NCBI RefSeq assembly: GCF_000971115.1
Contig: NZ_BBLV01000018.1
Span: 1-64,000 of the forward strand
Reading direction: 5' to 3'
DNA: 64,000 nucleotides
Source: Demequina gelatinilytica
Lineage (GTDB): Bacteria; Actinomycetota; Actinomycetes; Actinomycetales; Demequinaceae
Position numbers and translations under genes: made by a program. How positions within the stretch are numbered: position 1 is the first letter of the stretch; each line of letters opens with the position of its first letter. This document shows, in pieces, positions 48,968-57,392 of this stretch. The notes under the pieces are model-generated. The model was not told the DNA's origin and did no database searches. It saw nothing but the letters and a program-made list of their open reading frames with translations.

Positions 48968-51045
48968 CCCGCCCCGATCGCCTCGGCCAGATACGGGGTG
49001 AGCGAGCGCGCGTACGTACGTGTCATGTGGTGCCCATCGCGGTAGACCGTCGCGTGCCCGACGACCGGCCGGCAGAGGTCGGGTCCGCAGAACAGATCGG
49101 ACAGGTCGATCAGGTGGACCCGACCGCCCACCTGATCGGCGGCGATCGCCAGCGGATCGACAAGGAGAGCCTCGTCACGCGTGCGTGAGCACCCGGTCGC
49201 GTCGAGCTGCGCCTCGACCGTCGGCAGCGCGACCAGGCAGTCGAGCACATCCGGCAACGGACGCGGGATGTCTCGGATGGCGTAGATGTCCGTCACCGAG
49301 GCAGGAAGCGCCGCCCAGGTCTCCGCGTAGCCCGCGACGCCCGTCTCGACGCTCGTGAGCGAACCTTCGACGATGAAGGTGTTCTGCGAGGATCCGGACG
49401 TGAAGATCCGGCTGACCTCGGGATGCGATGCCAGGTAGTCGATCGCAGCGTCGTTCCAGGCGTCGCAGCTCGTCCGCATGTCCGGAGAAGACTCACGCGT
49501 CGCCGCCGTGAAAGGGCAGGAGCCCTTGGTGAGCTCGAGCACGTGCCAGCCTTGATCCTCGGCGATCTGCCGCACGGCAGGGATCCAGTGCATCGCATGG
49601 GAGTCGCCGATGACCGCGACGGTCGCCACCGCATCGTCCGTGGCGACGCCCGACTCGCAGACCTTCAGCGCGGGCACGGTCTGCCCCTGCATGCAGGTGT
49701 GCCGGACCGCGTCGTCGTGCGCCACCAGGGGTGACGGTGCGAGCACCCCCTCGAGTGCGGCGTCGTCGCACGTGGGGCCGTTCGCGAGCGCAGCCGCCGC
49801 GAAGCAGCCGTCCGCGGAGGCCAGCTCGTCCACCAGCGCAAGCTGCTGCTGCTGCTCCTGCTCGGCGACGTCGACCGCACGGATCACCGCGAGCGCGCCT
49901 AGCACCACCGCGAGCGAGAGGGCGGTCCCTGCGGCGAGCGACCACCACGGCGTGCGCCTCGCGAGCGCGGGAAGGTTCCGCACAGGCTGCTCGACCCACC
50001 GGTAGGTGCCCTCCGCGAGGAGCCACGTGAGCGCGAGGATGACGAGCTTCTCGACAGTCCCCAGGTCGCGCCCGAGCGCAGCCGTCCCGACCACGATGAG
50101 GGGCCAGTGCCAGAGGTAGAGCGAGTACGAGAGGTCTCCGAGGCGCTGCACGGGGCTGAGCCGGCCGACGACCATCGGGGACATGCGCGACTCGGTGCGC
50201 GCGAGCAGCACCGCAACGGCGCCGAGCACCGGCACCAGCGCGATCCACCCGGGGAAGGGGGTGGCACCCGTCATCAGCAGCGAGGCGGCGACGATGAGCG
50301 CGACCCCCAGCCAGGAGAGGACCGCGCGAGCGCGATCGCCCCAGCGCACCGCCGGGAGCGCCGCGACGAGGGCGCCGATGCCGAACTCCCACGCACGCGT
50401 CGGGGTCACGAAGTACGCCGAGGCGGGGTCCGCCGCCGTGAGCTGGACCGAGTACGCCAACGACACGGCGGTGACCGCGGCGATGGCGGGGACGACGGCC
50501 GCCCTCCACCGCCCTCGCGCGAGGACCGCGATCACGAGGATCATGACCGGCCACACCACGTAGAACTGCTCCTCGACGGAGAGCGACCAGTAGTGCTGGA
50601 CGGCAGTCGACGCACCTTCGGCAGCCAGGTAGTCGACCGACTGCGCGGCAAGGAGCCAGTTCTCGACGTAGACGGCCGAGGCGATGACGTGGCGCGCGGA
50701 GCTCCCCCACTGGGTCTGCGGCACGAGCGCCACGACCAGGACCAGGGTGGCGCCGAGGACCAGGAGCGACGCCGGAAGGAGCCGCCGCATGCGTCGGGCC
50801 CAGAACCGCGTGAGCGAGATGCGCCCGGTGCCCTCGACCTCCCGGAGGATCAGCGCCGTGATGAGGAAGCCGGAGACCACGAAGAACACGTCGACGCCGA
50901 CGAAGCCGCCCGGCACCCTCGCCGGCCAGAGATGGAACAGCAGGACGCTCGCGACCGCGAGCGCGCGCAACGCCTGGATGTCCAGACGGATCGACGGCCG
51001 CGCCTCGACGCCCGGGGGCGCCACGACCGTCGTGCGAGCCGTCAC
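48964..51045 (-). CDS. AT3-SGNH membrane O-acyltransferase (OafA-like)
   Basis: The protein has 693 residues with the same architecture as that at 26027-28168: about ten helices with RLDIQALRALAVASVLLFHL, GFVGVDVFFVVSGFLITALI and HYWSLSVEEQFYVVWPVMIL, then from ~380 an outer SGNH domain with VIGDSHAMHWIPAV and a late DGHH. It likely O-acetylates a surface glycan; two such genes bracket the glycan genes. GTG start at 51045 overlaps the HisC stop (GTGA), so it is translationally coupled to the aminotransferase. Confidence 0.9.
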   Translation of the reverse strand: MTARTTVVAPPGVEARPSIRLDIQALRALAVASVLLFHLWPARVPGGFVGVDVFFVVSGFLITALILREVEGTGRISLTRFWARRMRRLLPASLLVLGATLVLVVALVPQTQWGSSARHVIASAVYVENWLLAAQSVDYLAAEGASTAVQHYWSLSVEEQFYVVWPVMILVIAVLARGRWRAAVVPAIAAVTAVSLAYSVQLTAADPASAYFVTPTRAWEFGIGALVAALPAVRWGDRARAVLSWLGVALIVAASLLMTGATPFPGWIALVPVLGAVAVLLARTESRMSPMVVGRLSPVQRLGDLSYSLYLWHWPLIVVGTAALGRDLGTVEKLVILALTWLLAEGTYRWVEQPVRNLPALARRTPWWSLAAGTALSLAVVLGALAVIRAVDVAEQEQQQQLALVDELASADGCFAAAALANGPTCDDAALEGVLAPSPLVAHDDAVRHTCMQGQTVPALKVCESGVATDDAVATVAVIGDSHAMHWIPAVRQIAEDQGWHVLELTKGSCPFTAATRESSPDMRTSCDAWNDAAIDYLASHPEVSRIFTSGSSQNTFIVEGSLTSVETGVAGYAETWAALPASVTDIYAIRDIPRPLPDVLDCLVALPTVEAQLDATGCSRTRDEALLVDPLAIAADQVGGRVHLIDLSDLFCGPDLCRPVVGHATVYRDGHHMTRTYARSLTPYLAEAIGAG

Positions 51046-52139
51046 GCCGGTCGCGACCAGGTGGCGAGGCGCGCGAGGAACGCGTCGTTCTCGGCAGGTG
51101 CACCGATGGTGACGCGCACCCCCTCGCCCATGAACGGGCGCACCAGCACGGACGGATCCGCGCCGCCCATGTGGGCCGCGAGGTCGGCGGTGGCGTCGCC
51201 CACCGCGAGCCAGACGAAGTTGCCCTGCGCGTCGGGCACGTCCCAGCCCGCGGCGCGCAGCGCCTCGAGCACCCGCGTGCGCTCGGCGACCACGCGCGCG
51301 GCGCGCTCCTCGAGCTCGTCGCGGGCATCGAGCGACGCGATCGCAGCGAGCTGGGCGGGGCCGGACACGGAGAACGGGGTGACGCAGGCACGCACGGGCG
51401 CGATGAGCGCCGCGGGGCCCACCGCGTAGCCGACGCGCAGGCCCGCGAGGCCGTACGCCTTCGAGAAGGTGCGCAGCAGCACCAGGTTCGGGTAGCGCTC
51501 GAGCGATGCCGGACCATCCGCGACCTCGGGGTCGCGCACGTACTCGAGGTAGGCCTCGTCGAGCACCACGAGCACCCGCGAGGGCACCGAGGCCATGAAC
51601 GAGTCGAGCTCGGCCTGCGACAGCGTCGGGCCGGTCGGGTTGTTCGGCGAGCACAGCATGATGACGCGCGTGCGCGACGTGACGGCCGCGGCCATCGCCC
51701 CGAGGTCGTGGCGAGCCTGGGAGGTGAGCGGCACCATGACCGGCTCCGCGCCGGCGATGCGCGCGAGGATCGGGTAGGCCTCGAACGAGCGCCACGCGAA
51801 CATGACCTCGTCGCCCGGCCCGGTGTACGCCTGGAGGATGTGCGCGAGCACCGCGACGGAGCCGGCTCCCACGACCACCTCGGACGCGTCGCGGCCCACC
51901 TCGCGCGCGATGCGCGCCGTGAGATCCGTCGCGCCCATGTCCGGGTACCGGTTGATCCCGTGCGCCGCACCCTCGAGCACCTCGACCACCGAGGGCAGGG
52001 GCGCGTCGGGGCTCTCGTTGGAGGACAGCTTCACGGGCGGGGCGGCGTCTGCGGCTCCGCGTGCGCCCGGCACGTAGGCGGGAAGGGCGGCGATCGCCGG
52101 GCGGGCTGCGGGAAGTTCGGGACGGTGCGCATCGAGCAT
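51042..52139 (-). CDS. hisC: histidinol-phosphate/aromatic aminotransferase (HisC family)
   Basis: The protein has 365 residues of the fold-type I PLP enzymes. KLSSNESPDAPLPSV near residue 37, NRYPDMGATDLTARIA near 63, CSPNNPTGPTLSQAELD near 152 and the PLP lysine in LLRTFSKAYGLAGLRVGYAV near 210 are HisC motifs. It moves an amino group from glutamate to imidazole-acetol phosphate, or in the Pat branch to aromatic oxoacids; no other his genes are here, so the second is possible. The ATG at 52139 is 38 nt from the divergent holin-like gene, and the gene is coupled to the acyltransferase downstream. Confidence 0.88.
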   Translation of the reverse strand: MLDAHRPELPAARPAIAALPAYVPGARGAADAAPPVKLSSNESPDAPLPSVVEVLEGAAHGINRYPDMGATDLTARIAREVGRDASEVVVGAGSVAVLAHILQAYTGPGDEVMFAWRSFEAYPILARIAGAEPVMVPLTSQARHDLGAMAAAVTSRTRVIMLCSPNNPTGPTLSQAELDSFMASVPSRVLVVLDEAYLEYVRDPEVADGPASLERYPNLVLLRTFSKAYGLAGLRVGYAVGPAALIAPVRACVTPFSVSGPAQLAAIASLDARDELEERAARVVAERTRVLEALRAAGWDVPDAQGNFVWLAVGDATADLAAHMGGADPSVLVRPFMGEGVRVTIGAPAENDAFLARLATWSRPA

Positions 52140-52164
52140 GGGAACCAGGATGGCACCCCCGTGG

Positions 52165-52170
52165 AACAAT
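52165..52170 (+). promoter_or_regulatory. -10 box of the holin-like gene (leaderless)
   Basis: AACAAT, 7 nt before the ATG at 52178; it overlaps an alternative ATG at 52169. Confidence 0.4.
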
Positions 52171-52177
52171 GACGGCC

Positions 52178-52564
52178 ATGCGCTTCGTCCTCACGTCCGC
52201 GATCTCCGCCGTCGCCGTCTGGCTGGTCACCTTCCTCCCCCTCGATGTCGAGGTCTCGGGCGGCGATGCCGGACCGTGGGCGCGGGTGGGCGTGTTCCTG
52301 CTCATCGGTGCCGTCATGGCCGCGGCGAACGCCTTCATCCGGCCCATCGTCGACGCGCTCGCGCTGCCGTTCAAGATCCTCACGCTCGGACTGTTCGCCC
52401 TGGTGGTGAGCTGGTTCATGCTCTGGGTGACCGCGTGGCTCACCACGCTCGTGCCCTGGGGCGAGCTCACCATCGGCGCGTTCTGGGAGACCCTGGGCGC
52501 GGCCCTGCTCATCAGCATCATCTCCTCGGTCCTGTCCGCGGTGGTCCCCGGCGCACGCCGCTGA
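52178..52564 (+). CDS. phage holin family protein (four-helix membrane protein)
   Basis: The protein has 128 residues and four membrane helices, with MRFVLTSAISAVAVWLVTFL at the start, AANAFIRPIVDALALPFKIL in the middle and LISIISSVLSAVVPG at the end: the widespread actinobacterial 4-TM 'phage holin' family (DUF360-type), which in chromosomes is not tied to phage and whose role is unknown. The ATG at 52169 (three codons earlier) is the alternative start. A perfect hairpin gccccgg-tga-ccggggc at 52596-52612 shortly after the stop may end the transcript. Confidence 0.85.
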   Translation: MRFVLTSAISAVAVWLVTFLPLDVEVSGGDAGPWARVGVFLLIGAVMAAANAFIRPIVDALALPFKILTLGLFALVVSWFMLWVTAWLTTLVPWGELTIGAFWETLGAALLISIISSVLSAVVPGARR

Positions 52565-52573
52565 GCCCCACCC

Positions 52574-53863
52574 TCACCGCGACGCGCCCGCGGAGGCCCC
52601 GGTGACCGGGGCGTAGAGCCGTATCTGCGAGCGCCCGCCCGCGAGCATCGGCGCCGCGCCCTCGACCCACGCACGTGTCGACGGGTCGAGACCCCCGTCC
52701 ACCAGCCGCGCCGTCTGCGCGTAGCCCGGGATCCCGTGCGCCTGCAGCACCGTGTGCGAGGCGTCGGGCGCATCGTCCTGCGCCGAGTGGCGGCGATCGT
52801 GCGTGACCGTGGTGCGTGTGGGGGTCGCCGGGTTGGGACGACCGTCCAGGCCCGGCACCACGTCGCGCAGGTTCTCGAGCTGGAGCGCATCGACGCTCGA
52901 CGGCAGCGCGATCCGGCCCGTGGGCGACCCCGCGGTCACGATCTGCGTGATGCGGTAGGTGCTCGAGAGCGTGGCGCTCACCACCGCGGCGATCATCCCG
53001 CCCTGGCTGTGACCCACGAGCATCACGGGCTCATCGGCGCCGATGCCGTGGGCACGCATCGCCTCGACGACCACCTGGGCGGCGTCGCACCACTCCCCGG
53101 TGACCGCGGCGAGGTCCGCCTCGACGTCCGCGGGGCTCGCGTCCCACAGCGTCGGATCCTGGGTCCCAGGGATGTAGACCAGGTGATGCGGGCCTGCCGC
53201 ATCCGTCACCGTCTCGATCGCGACCCTGCCGTCGCCCTGGTCCCCGAGCCACTCGAGCCTTCCCATGAGCTCCTCGACCGTGCGGGGCGCGCCGGCGGAG
53301 AATCCCGGGCCGTCGACCTGCACGCCGGTCAGCGCGGGCTCGAGCGATCGCTCGGCCGCGCGCACGGCGGCCCGCAGGTGCGCGACCACCGTGCCGTAGG
53401 CATCGCCCGTGAGGCCCAGGCCGATGGTCGCGGTCGCCTCGTTGACCGTTCCCGTGGTCGGCATGCGGGGCAGCGCGCCGATCAGCCCCGCGGGCCCGCG
53501 GAGGACCGCCTCGCGCGTCCCCAGCCAGAGGCGTCCCAGCTGGTCGCCGAGCACATCGAGCGCGTAGGTCGCCGCGCTCACGCCGTGGTGCGCGTCGGAC
53601 TCCGCCGCGCGGTAGGCGTCCACCGCGGCGCGGAGCCTCCGGGAGAGCTCCCGCAGCTCCTCGGCCTCGCGCGAGCACGCGATCGCCGGACCCTGGAGCC
53701 CGGGCGCGCGCTGCGGGGCCACGAGCGCCGCGGTCGCGAGCGCGAGCGCGGCCTCGCCCAGCCCATCGGCCGCCTCGCGCAGCGCGCCGACCGCCACCTC
53801 GAGGTCGCCGAGCACGGCGGCGCTCCCGCCGCGTCCGCCCCGCGTCCACGCGGGCTCGCTCAC
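52574..53863 (-). CDS. alpha/beta hydrolase with N-terminal helical (WXG/LXG-like) region
   Basis: The protein has 429 residues. The first ~230 residues are alanine-rich helices (AAVLGDLEVAVGALREAADG, RELSRRLRAAVDAYRAAES) resembling the N-terminal region of ESX-associated or LXG proteins. The C-terminal part is a lipase-like alpha/beta hydrolase with the nucleophile elbow VGHSQGGMIA near residue 305, VYIPGTQDP and a late aspartate and SQDDAPDASHT histidine. GTG start at 53863 overlaps the stop of the small WXG-like gene (GTGA). No signal peptide, so if exported it would be by an ESX-type route. Substrate unknown. Confidence 0.78.
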   Translation of the reverse strand: MSEPAWTRGGRGGSAAVLGDLEVAVGALREAADGLGEAALALATAALVAPQRAPGLQGPAIACSREAEELRELSRRLRAAVDAYRAAESDAHHGVSAATYALDVLGDQLGRLWLGTREAVLRGPAGLIGALPRMPTTGTVNEATATIGLGLTGDAYGTVVAHLRAAVRAAERSLEPALTGVQVDGPGFSAGAPRTVEELMGRLEWLGDQGDGRVAIETVTDAAGPHHLVYIPGTQDPTLWDASPADVEADLAAVTGEWCDAAQVVVEAMRAHGIGADEPVMLVGHSQGGMIAAVVSATLSSTYRITQIVTAGSPTGRIALPSSVDALQLENLRDVVPGLDGRPNPATPTRTTVTHDRRHSAQDDAPDASHTVLQAHGIPGYAQTARLVDGGLDPSTRAWVEGAAPMLAGGRSQIRLYAPVTGASAGASR

Positions 53864-54063
53864 TCCCGGCCCTCCCCCGCGAGCGCCGCGATCCGGACCG
53901 CCTCGCTCACCGCGGTCACGCGCGCGGCGGCCTCCGACAGCTCGCCGCGGTACGTCTCGCCGTGGATCCCCTGCCACCGGGCACGCCGCGCGGCGATGAG
54001 ACGCGCATGCGCGATGTCGATCGCGAGCCGGGCCTGCGCGACGAGCGTCGGGACGTCATCCAT
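53860..54063 (-). CDS. small WXG100-like helical protein
   Basis: The protein has 67 residues: two predicted helices joined by ARRARWQGIHGETYRGEL, whose W-Q-G turn is the WXG motif. It is shorter than the usual ~100 residues. A leaderless start is likely (TAGCGT 6 nt before the ATG). It is coupled by GTGA to the hydrolase gene, a common pairing of a WXG chaperone-like partner with a larger secreted effector. No ESX secretion genes are in the window, so the assignment is cautious. Confidence 0.65.
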   Translation of the reverse strand: MDDVPTLVAQARLAIDIAHARLIAARRARWQGIHGETYRGELSEAAARVTAVSEAVRIAALAGEGRE

Positions 54064-54069
54064 GGCGCG

Positions 54070-54075
54070 ACGCTA
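54070..54075 (-). promoter_or_regulatory. -10 box of the WXG-like/hydrolase operon (leaderless)
   Basis: TAGCGT on the minus strand, 6 nt before the ATG at 54063. Confidence 0.45.
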
Positions 54076-54184
54076 GGCGCGACGCCCGACGCGGCCCAGG
54101 GGGACGCGGCACGGGCTGGGGAGCCCGCGCATCGTCCCCAGGGCCGTGGACACCGCCGCCGGAGCCGCCGCCACGCGTGCGTGG

Positions 54185-54190
54185 AAGAAT
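54185..54190 (+). promoter_or_regulatory. -10 box of purB (leaderless)
   Basis: AAGAAT, 7 nt before the GTG at 54198. Confidence 0.4.
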
Positions 54191-54197
54191 GTGCGGC

Positions 54198-55607
54198 GTG
54201 AACGACTGGACCTCCCTCGCCGCGCTCGAGCCCGCCATCGCCCTCGGACCCCTGGACGGCCGGTACCGCGGCGCCGTCGCGGGGCTCGTCGACCACCTCT
54301 CCGAGCCCGCGCTCAACCGCATGCGCCTCCACGTCGAGGTCGAGTGGTTCATCCACCTGTGCGCCTCGGACGCCGTGCCGGGCGCGCGCCCGCTCACGGA
54401 CGACGAGGTCGCGCTGCTGCGTGCGATCCCCGCGGGCTTCGACGCCGCCGGCATCGCCGAGCACGCCGAGATCGAGAAGGTCACGGTCCACGACGTCAAG
54501 GCCGTCGAGTACTACATCAAGCGCCGCATCGAGGGCACGTCCCTGGACCCGCTGCGCGAGCTGGTCCACTTCGCGTGCACGTCGGAGGACATCAACAACC
54601 TCTCCTACGCGCTCATGGTCCAGGGGGCCGTGCGCGACGTGTGGCTGCCCGCCGCATCGTCGCTGGTCTCCCAGGTCGCGGACCTCGCGCGCGCCGCCAA
54701 GGCCGTCCCGATGCTGTCGCGCACGCACGGCCAGACCGCGACGCCCACCACGCTGGGCAAGGAGTTCGCGGTGCTCGCGCACCGCCTGGGCCGCCAGCTG
54801 CGCCGCGTCGAGGCGCAGGAGTACCTGGGCAAGATCAACGGCGCGACCGGCACGTTCGGCGCCCACACCGCGGCGGTGCCCGGCACCGACTGGATCGAGG
54901 TCTCGCGGACCTTCGTCGAGGGGCTGGGGCTGACCTGGAACCCGCTCACCACGCAGATCGAGTCGCACGACTGGCAGGCCGAGCTCTACGCGGACGTCGC
55001 GCGCTTCGGGCGGATCCTGCACAACCTCGCGACCGACGTGTGGACGTACGTCTCGCTCGGCTACTTCGCGCAGGCGACCACCAAGGGCTCGATCGGCTCC
55101 TCCGCGATGCCTCACAAGATCAACCCGATCCGCTTCGAGAACGCCGAGGCGAACCTCGAGATCTCCGCGGCGCTGTTCGACACGCTCGGCGCGACGCTCG
55201 TGACCTCGCGCCTCCAGCGCGACCTCACGGACTCGAGCTCGCAGCGCAACATCGGCGTCGCCTTCGGCCACTCGATGCTCGCGATCGACAACGTGCGCCG
55301 CGGGCTCGGGACGCTGTCCGTGAACGAGGGCGCGCTGGCCGCGGACCTCGACGCCTCGTGGGAGGTGCTCGCGGAGCCGATCCAGTCGGCGATGCGCGCC
55401 GCCGCCGTCGCGGGTGTGGCCGGCATGGAGGACCCGTACGAGCGCCTCAAGGAGCTCACGCGCGGTCAGCAGATCGATGCCGAGGCGATCCGTGAGTTCG
55501 TGGGCGGCCTGGGGCTGCCCGAGGAGACCGCCGCGCGCCTGTCGGAGCTCACCCCCGGCACCTATGTGGGCCTCGCGGAGAAGCTGGTCGACGGCTTCCT
55601 CGCCTGA
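54198..55607 (+). CDS. purB: adenylosuccinate lyase
   Basis: The protein has 469 residues. It splits adenylosuccinate and SAICAR in purine synthesis. ALGPLDGRYRGAV near residue 15, FACTSEDINNLSYAL near 113, LSRTHGQTATPTTLGKE near 167 (catalytic histidine) and the signature GSIGSSAMPHKINPIRFENA near 296 are all present. Length and the LQRDLTDSSSQRNIGVAFGH segment match the long E. coli-type PurB. GTG at 54198 is preferred over ATG 54189 and GTG 54177 because it lies 7 nt after an AAGAAT hexamer. Monocistronic. Confidence 0.95.
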   Translation: MNDWTSLAALEPAIALGPLDGRYRGAVAGLVDHLSEPALNRMRLHVEVEWFIHLCASDAVPGARPLTDDEVALLRAIPAGFDAAGIAEHAEIEKVTVHDVKAVEYYIKRRIEGTSLDPLRELVHFACTSEDINNLSYALMVQGAVRDVWLPAASSLVSQVADLARAAKAVPMLSRTHGQTATPTTLGKEFAVLAHRLGRQLRRVEAQEYLGKINGATGTFGAHTAAVPGTDWIEVSRTFVEGLGLTWNPLTTQIESHDWQAELYADVARFGRILHNLATDVWTYVSLGYFAQATTKGSIGSSAMPHKINPIRFENAEANLEISAALFDTLGATLVTSRLQRDLTDSSSQRNIGVAFGHSMLAIDNVRRGLGTLSVNEGALAADLDASWEVLAEPIQSAMRAAAVAGVAGMEDPYERLKELTRGQQIDAEAIREFVGGLGLPEETAARLSELTPGTYVGLAEKLVDGFLA

Positions 55608-55650
55608 CCTCCCCCGCCTGACCGCCCCCGCCTGACCGCCCCCGCCTGAC
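55603..55650. repeat. 14-bp tandem repeat at the end of purB
   Basis: Three units of cctgac(c/c)(t/g)cccccg at 55603-55616, 55617-55630 and 55631-55644, then a partial cctgac. The first overlaps the purB stop codon, and each unit contains a TGA in the purB frame or another frame. Confidence 0.75.
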
Positions 55651-55743
55651 ACTGGCAACGGAGTTCGCGGCGACACGCCGCGTGTCAGGGCACGATGCGC
55701 CGGTCGGCCCGGCGTGTCGTGTTCAACTCCGTTCGGAGTGTCA
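55647..55743. repeat. large imperfect inverted repeat downstream of purB
   Basis: Arms 55647-55665 and 55725-55743 pair in 16 of 19 positions (TGACACT-ggc-AACGGAGTT against its complement). Inside is a smaller hairpin GACACG-ccg-CGTGTC (55672-55686). It may act as a terminator for purB and the convergent MOSC gene, or be a dispersed intergenic repeat. Confidence 0.65.
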
Positions 55744-55792
55744 CGGGCCCGGTCGGAGCCTCAGGGGCCCGGTCGGAGTCTCAGGGGGCGGG
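55733..55792. repeat. 20-bp tandem repeat at the end of the MOSC gene
   Basis: Three units beginning tcggag at 55733, 55753 and 55773, each with tca(c/g)ggg following. The third runs over the MOSC stop codon (55781-55783). On the minus strand every unit provides a TGA. Confidence 0.7.
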
Positions 55793-56470
55793 GCGCACGG
55801 GATCGCCCACAGCGATCCGTCCCGGCTCGACCACCCGGGCGTAGACCGCCACGCACGCGTCGCGCCGGTCCCCCAACGGCTTGAGCCATCGCGTGGTCTG
55901 CTCGACCCCGTTCTGGGCGAGGTCGATCACGCGGCAGCGCTCGTTGCGCTTGGTGAGCTCGAGCACCACGCCGCCCAGACGGACCTGCGCACCCAACCAG
56001 GTCTCCTCGACGAACGGCTCCTCGGTCTCGACCACGATGTTGACGCGCAGGCGCCGGGGGTCCGCGTCCGCGCCCAGCTCGGCGCGGCACCAGTCGAGGG
56101 TCGCGGTGCCCACCAGGGACACGGGCGACGAGTCGAAGTGCGGGCGCTCGCCCGGGGCCTCGGGGACGATGCGCAAAGGCTCCCCGGCGAGCCCGCTCAG
56201 CTCCGCATCGAGCGCCGCGCCTCCCGCCACCCAGGTCCGCTCCCCGTGCGACACCACCACCGCATCGTCCGTCATCGATGCGGCGTAGGCGAGGACCGGC
56301 TCGATGGGACGCCAGCGGCTGCCACGCTTGCCGGCCGCGTACAGCCCCTGGGCATCGACCACCGCGAGCGCGCGGTCCCCGACGAGCCCGCGCGCATCGA
56401 CCTCGACGGAGGACGGCGACTCCCCGCCCAGGGCCTTCACGGGGAAGCGGTGCAGCGAGACGATGCGCAT
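55781..56470 (-). CDS. MOSC domain protein
   Basis: The protein has 229 residues. MRIVSLHRFPVKALGGESPS at the start and RGLVGDRALAVVDAQGLYAA near residue 28 are the MOSC N-terminal beta-barrel; RRLRVNIVVETEEPF near 158 and the NERCRVIDLAQ segment with the conserved cysteine near 197 belong to the MOSC domain of molybdenum cofactor sulfurase and mARC. It probably handles sulfur or molybdenum-cofactor-dependent reduction. Start at 56470 is supported by TACGCT 6 nt upstream. Confidence 0.88.
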   Translation of the reverse strand: MRIVSLHRFPVKALGGESPSSVEVDARGLVGDRALAVVDAQGLYAAGKRGSRWRPIEPVLAYAASMTDDAVVVSHGERTWVAGGAALDAELSGLAGEPLRIVPEAPGERPHFDSSPVSLVGTATLDWCRAELGADADPRRLRVNIVVETEEPFVEETWLGAQVRLGGVVLELTKRNERCRVIDLAQNGVEQTTRWLKPLGDRRDACVAVYARVVEPGRIAVGDPVRPAP

Positions 56471-56476
56471 GCCGCC

Positions 56477-56482
56477 AGCGTA
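56477..56482 (-). promoter_or_regulatory. -10 box of the MOSC gene (leaderless)
   Basis: TACGCT on the minus strand, 6 nt before the ATG at 56470. Confidence 0.5.
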
Positions 56483-56517
56483 GGCCGGGAACCCCCGCTC
56501 GTTAGAGTGTCGTGACG

Positions 56518-57354
56518 ATGGACACCGCGCCCCGCACCGAGACCGCCGCTCCCCCGGTGGAGCCGCCCGCACGCGAGCCGGCGCTGGTCCTGCCGAGCAA
56601 GGGCCGGATGCGCGCCGAGGTGTGGATCGTGCTCGGGCTGTCGCTCGGGCAGACCGCCGTCTATGCCGCGGTGCGGCTCATCGAGCGGTACATGGACACC
56701 ACGCCCATCTCGGGGCAGACGACCACGCTCAACCCCAGCCGCTCGAGCATCGACGTGATCGACCTCATCCGACAGGTGCTGAGCATCGGCTTCGCGCTGG
56801 TGCCGGTGGCGCTCGCGCTCTACCTCCTGAGCCAGCACGGCGCCTCGTGGCGCGCGCGTCTGGGCCTCGTGGGGCCCGCGCGAGCCTGGTGGCGCGACCT
56901 CGGGTGGGGCGCGATCCTCGCCGCGAGCATCGGCCTGCCCGGCCTCGCGCTGTACGCGATCTCGCGCGCGCTCGGGCAGACGGTGACCGTCGACACGTCG
57001 GGGCTGCCGGACATGTGGTGGTCCGCGACCATCCTGCTCCTCTCCGCCGCGGCGGCGGGGGTGCTCGAGGAGTTCGTGGTGGTGGGCTTCGTGCTCACGC
57101 GGCTGCGCGACCTGGGGCGCTCGCCATGGACCGCCATCGTGCTCGCGGCCCTCCTGCGGGGCGCCTACCACCTCTACCAAGGCTGGCCCATGGCCCTGGG
57201 CAACATGGTGATGGGCCTGGTCTTCGGCTACGTGTACGTGCGTCGCGGCCGTCTCGCACCCCTGGTCCTCGCGCATTGGACGCTCGACGCGGTCGCCTTC
57301 ATCGGGCCCGAGGTGGTGCCCCACGAGTGGCTCGTGTCGCTCGGCGTCGCGTAG
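56518..57354 (+). CDS. CPBP family intramembrane protease
   Basis: The protein has 278 residues. A proline-rich cytoplasmic start is followed by about eight membrane helices. The Abi/CPBP motifs are AAGVLEEFVVVGFVLTRL near residue 178 (catalytic EE), HLYQGWPMALGNMVMGLVFG near 220 and LAHWTLDAVAF near 252. Relatives process prenylated CAAX proteins or confer bacteriocin self-immunity; here the substrate is unknown. TAGAGT stands 9 nt before the ATG at 56518; a GTG at 56512 is possible. Next gene begins 38 nt after the stop, with its own -10. Confidence 0.85.
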   Translation: MDTAPRTETAAPPVEPPAREPALVLPSKGRMRAEVWIVLGLSLGQTAVYAAVRLIERYMDTTPISGQTTTLNPSRSSIDVIDLIRQVLSIGFALVPVALALYLLSQHGASWRARLGLVGPARAWWRDLGWGAILAASIGLPGLALYAISRALGQTVTVDTSGLPDMWWSATILLLSAAAAGVLEEFVVVGFVLTRLRDLGRSPWTAIVLAALLRGAYHLYQGWPMALGNMVMGLVFGYVYVRRGRLAPLVLAHWTLDAVAFIGPEVVPHEWLVSLGVA

Positions 57355-57380
57355 TCCCGGTTCCGGTCCTCGAGCGCCCG

Positions 57381-57386
57381 TAGACT
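57381..57386 (+). promoter_or_regulatory. -10 box of the flippase-like gene (leaderless)
   Basis: TAGACT, 6 nt before the ATG at 57393. Confidence 0.5.
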
Positions 57387-57392
57387 CGCCGC

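Noticed and set aside
52178-52564. Prophage, suggested by the holin-like protein
   Set aside because: No other phage genes; this holin-like family is a normal chromosomal actinobacterial protein.
55603-55792. CRISPR array
   Set aside because: Repeats are directly adjacent with no spacers, and no cas genes exist in the window.
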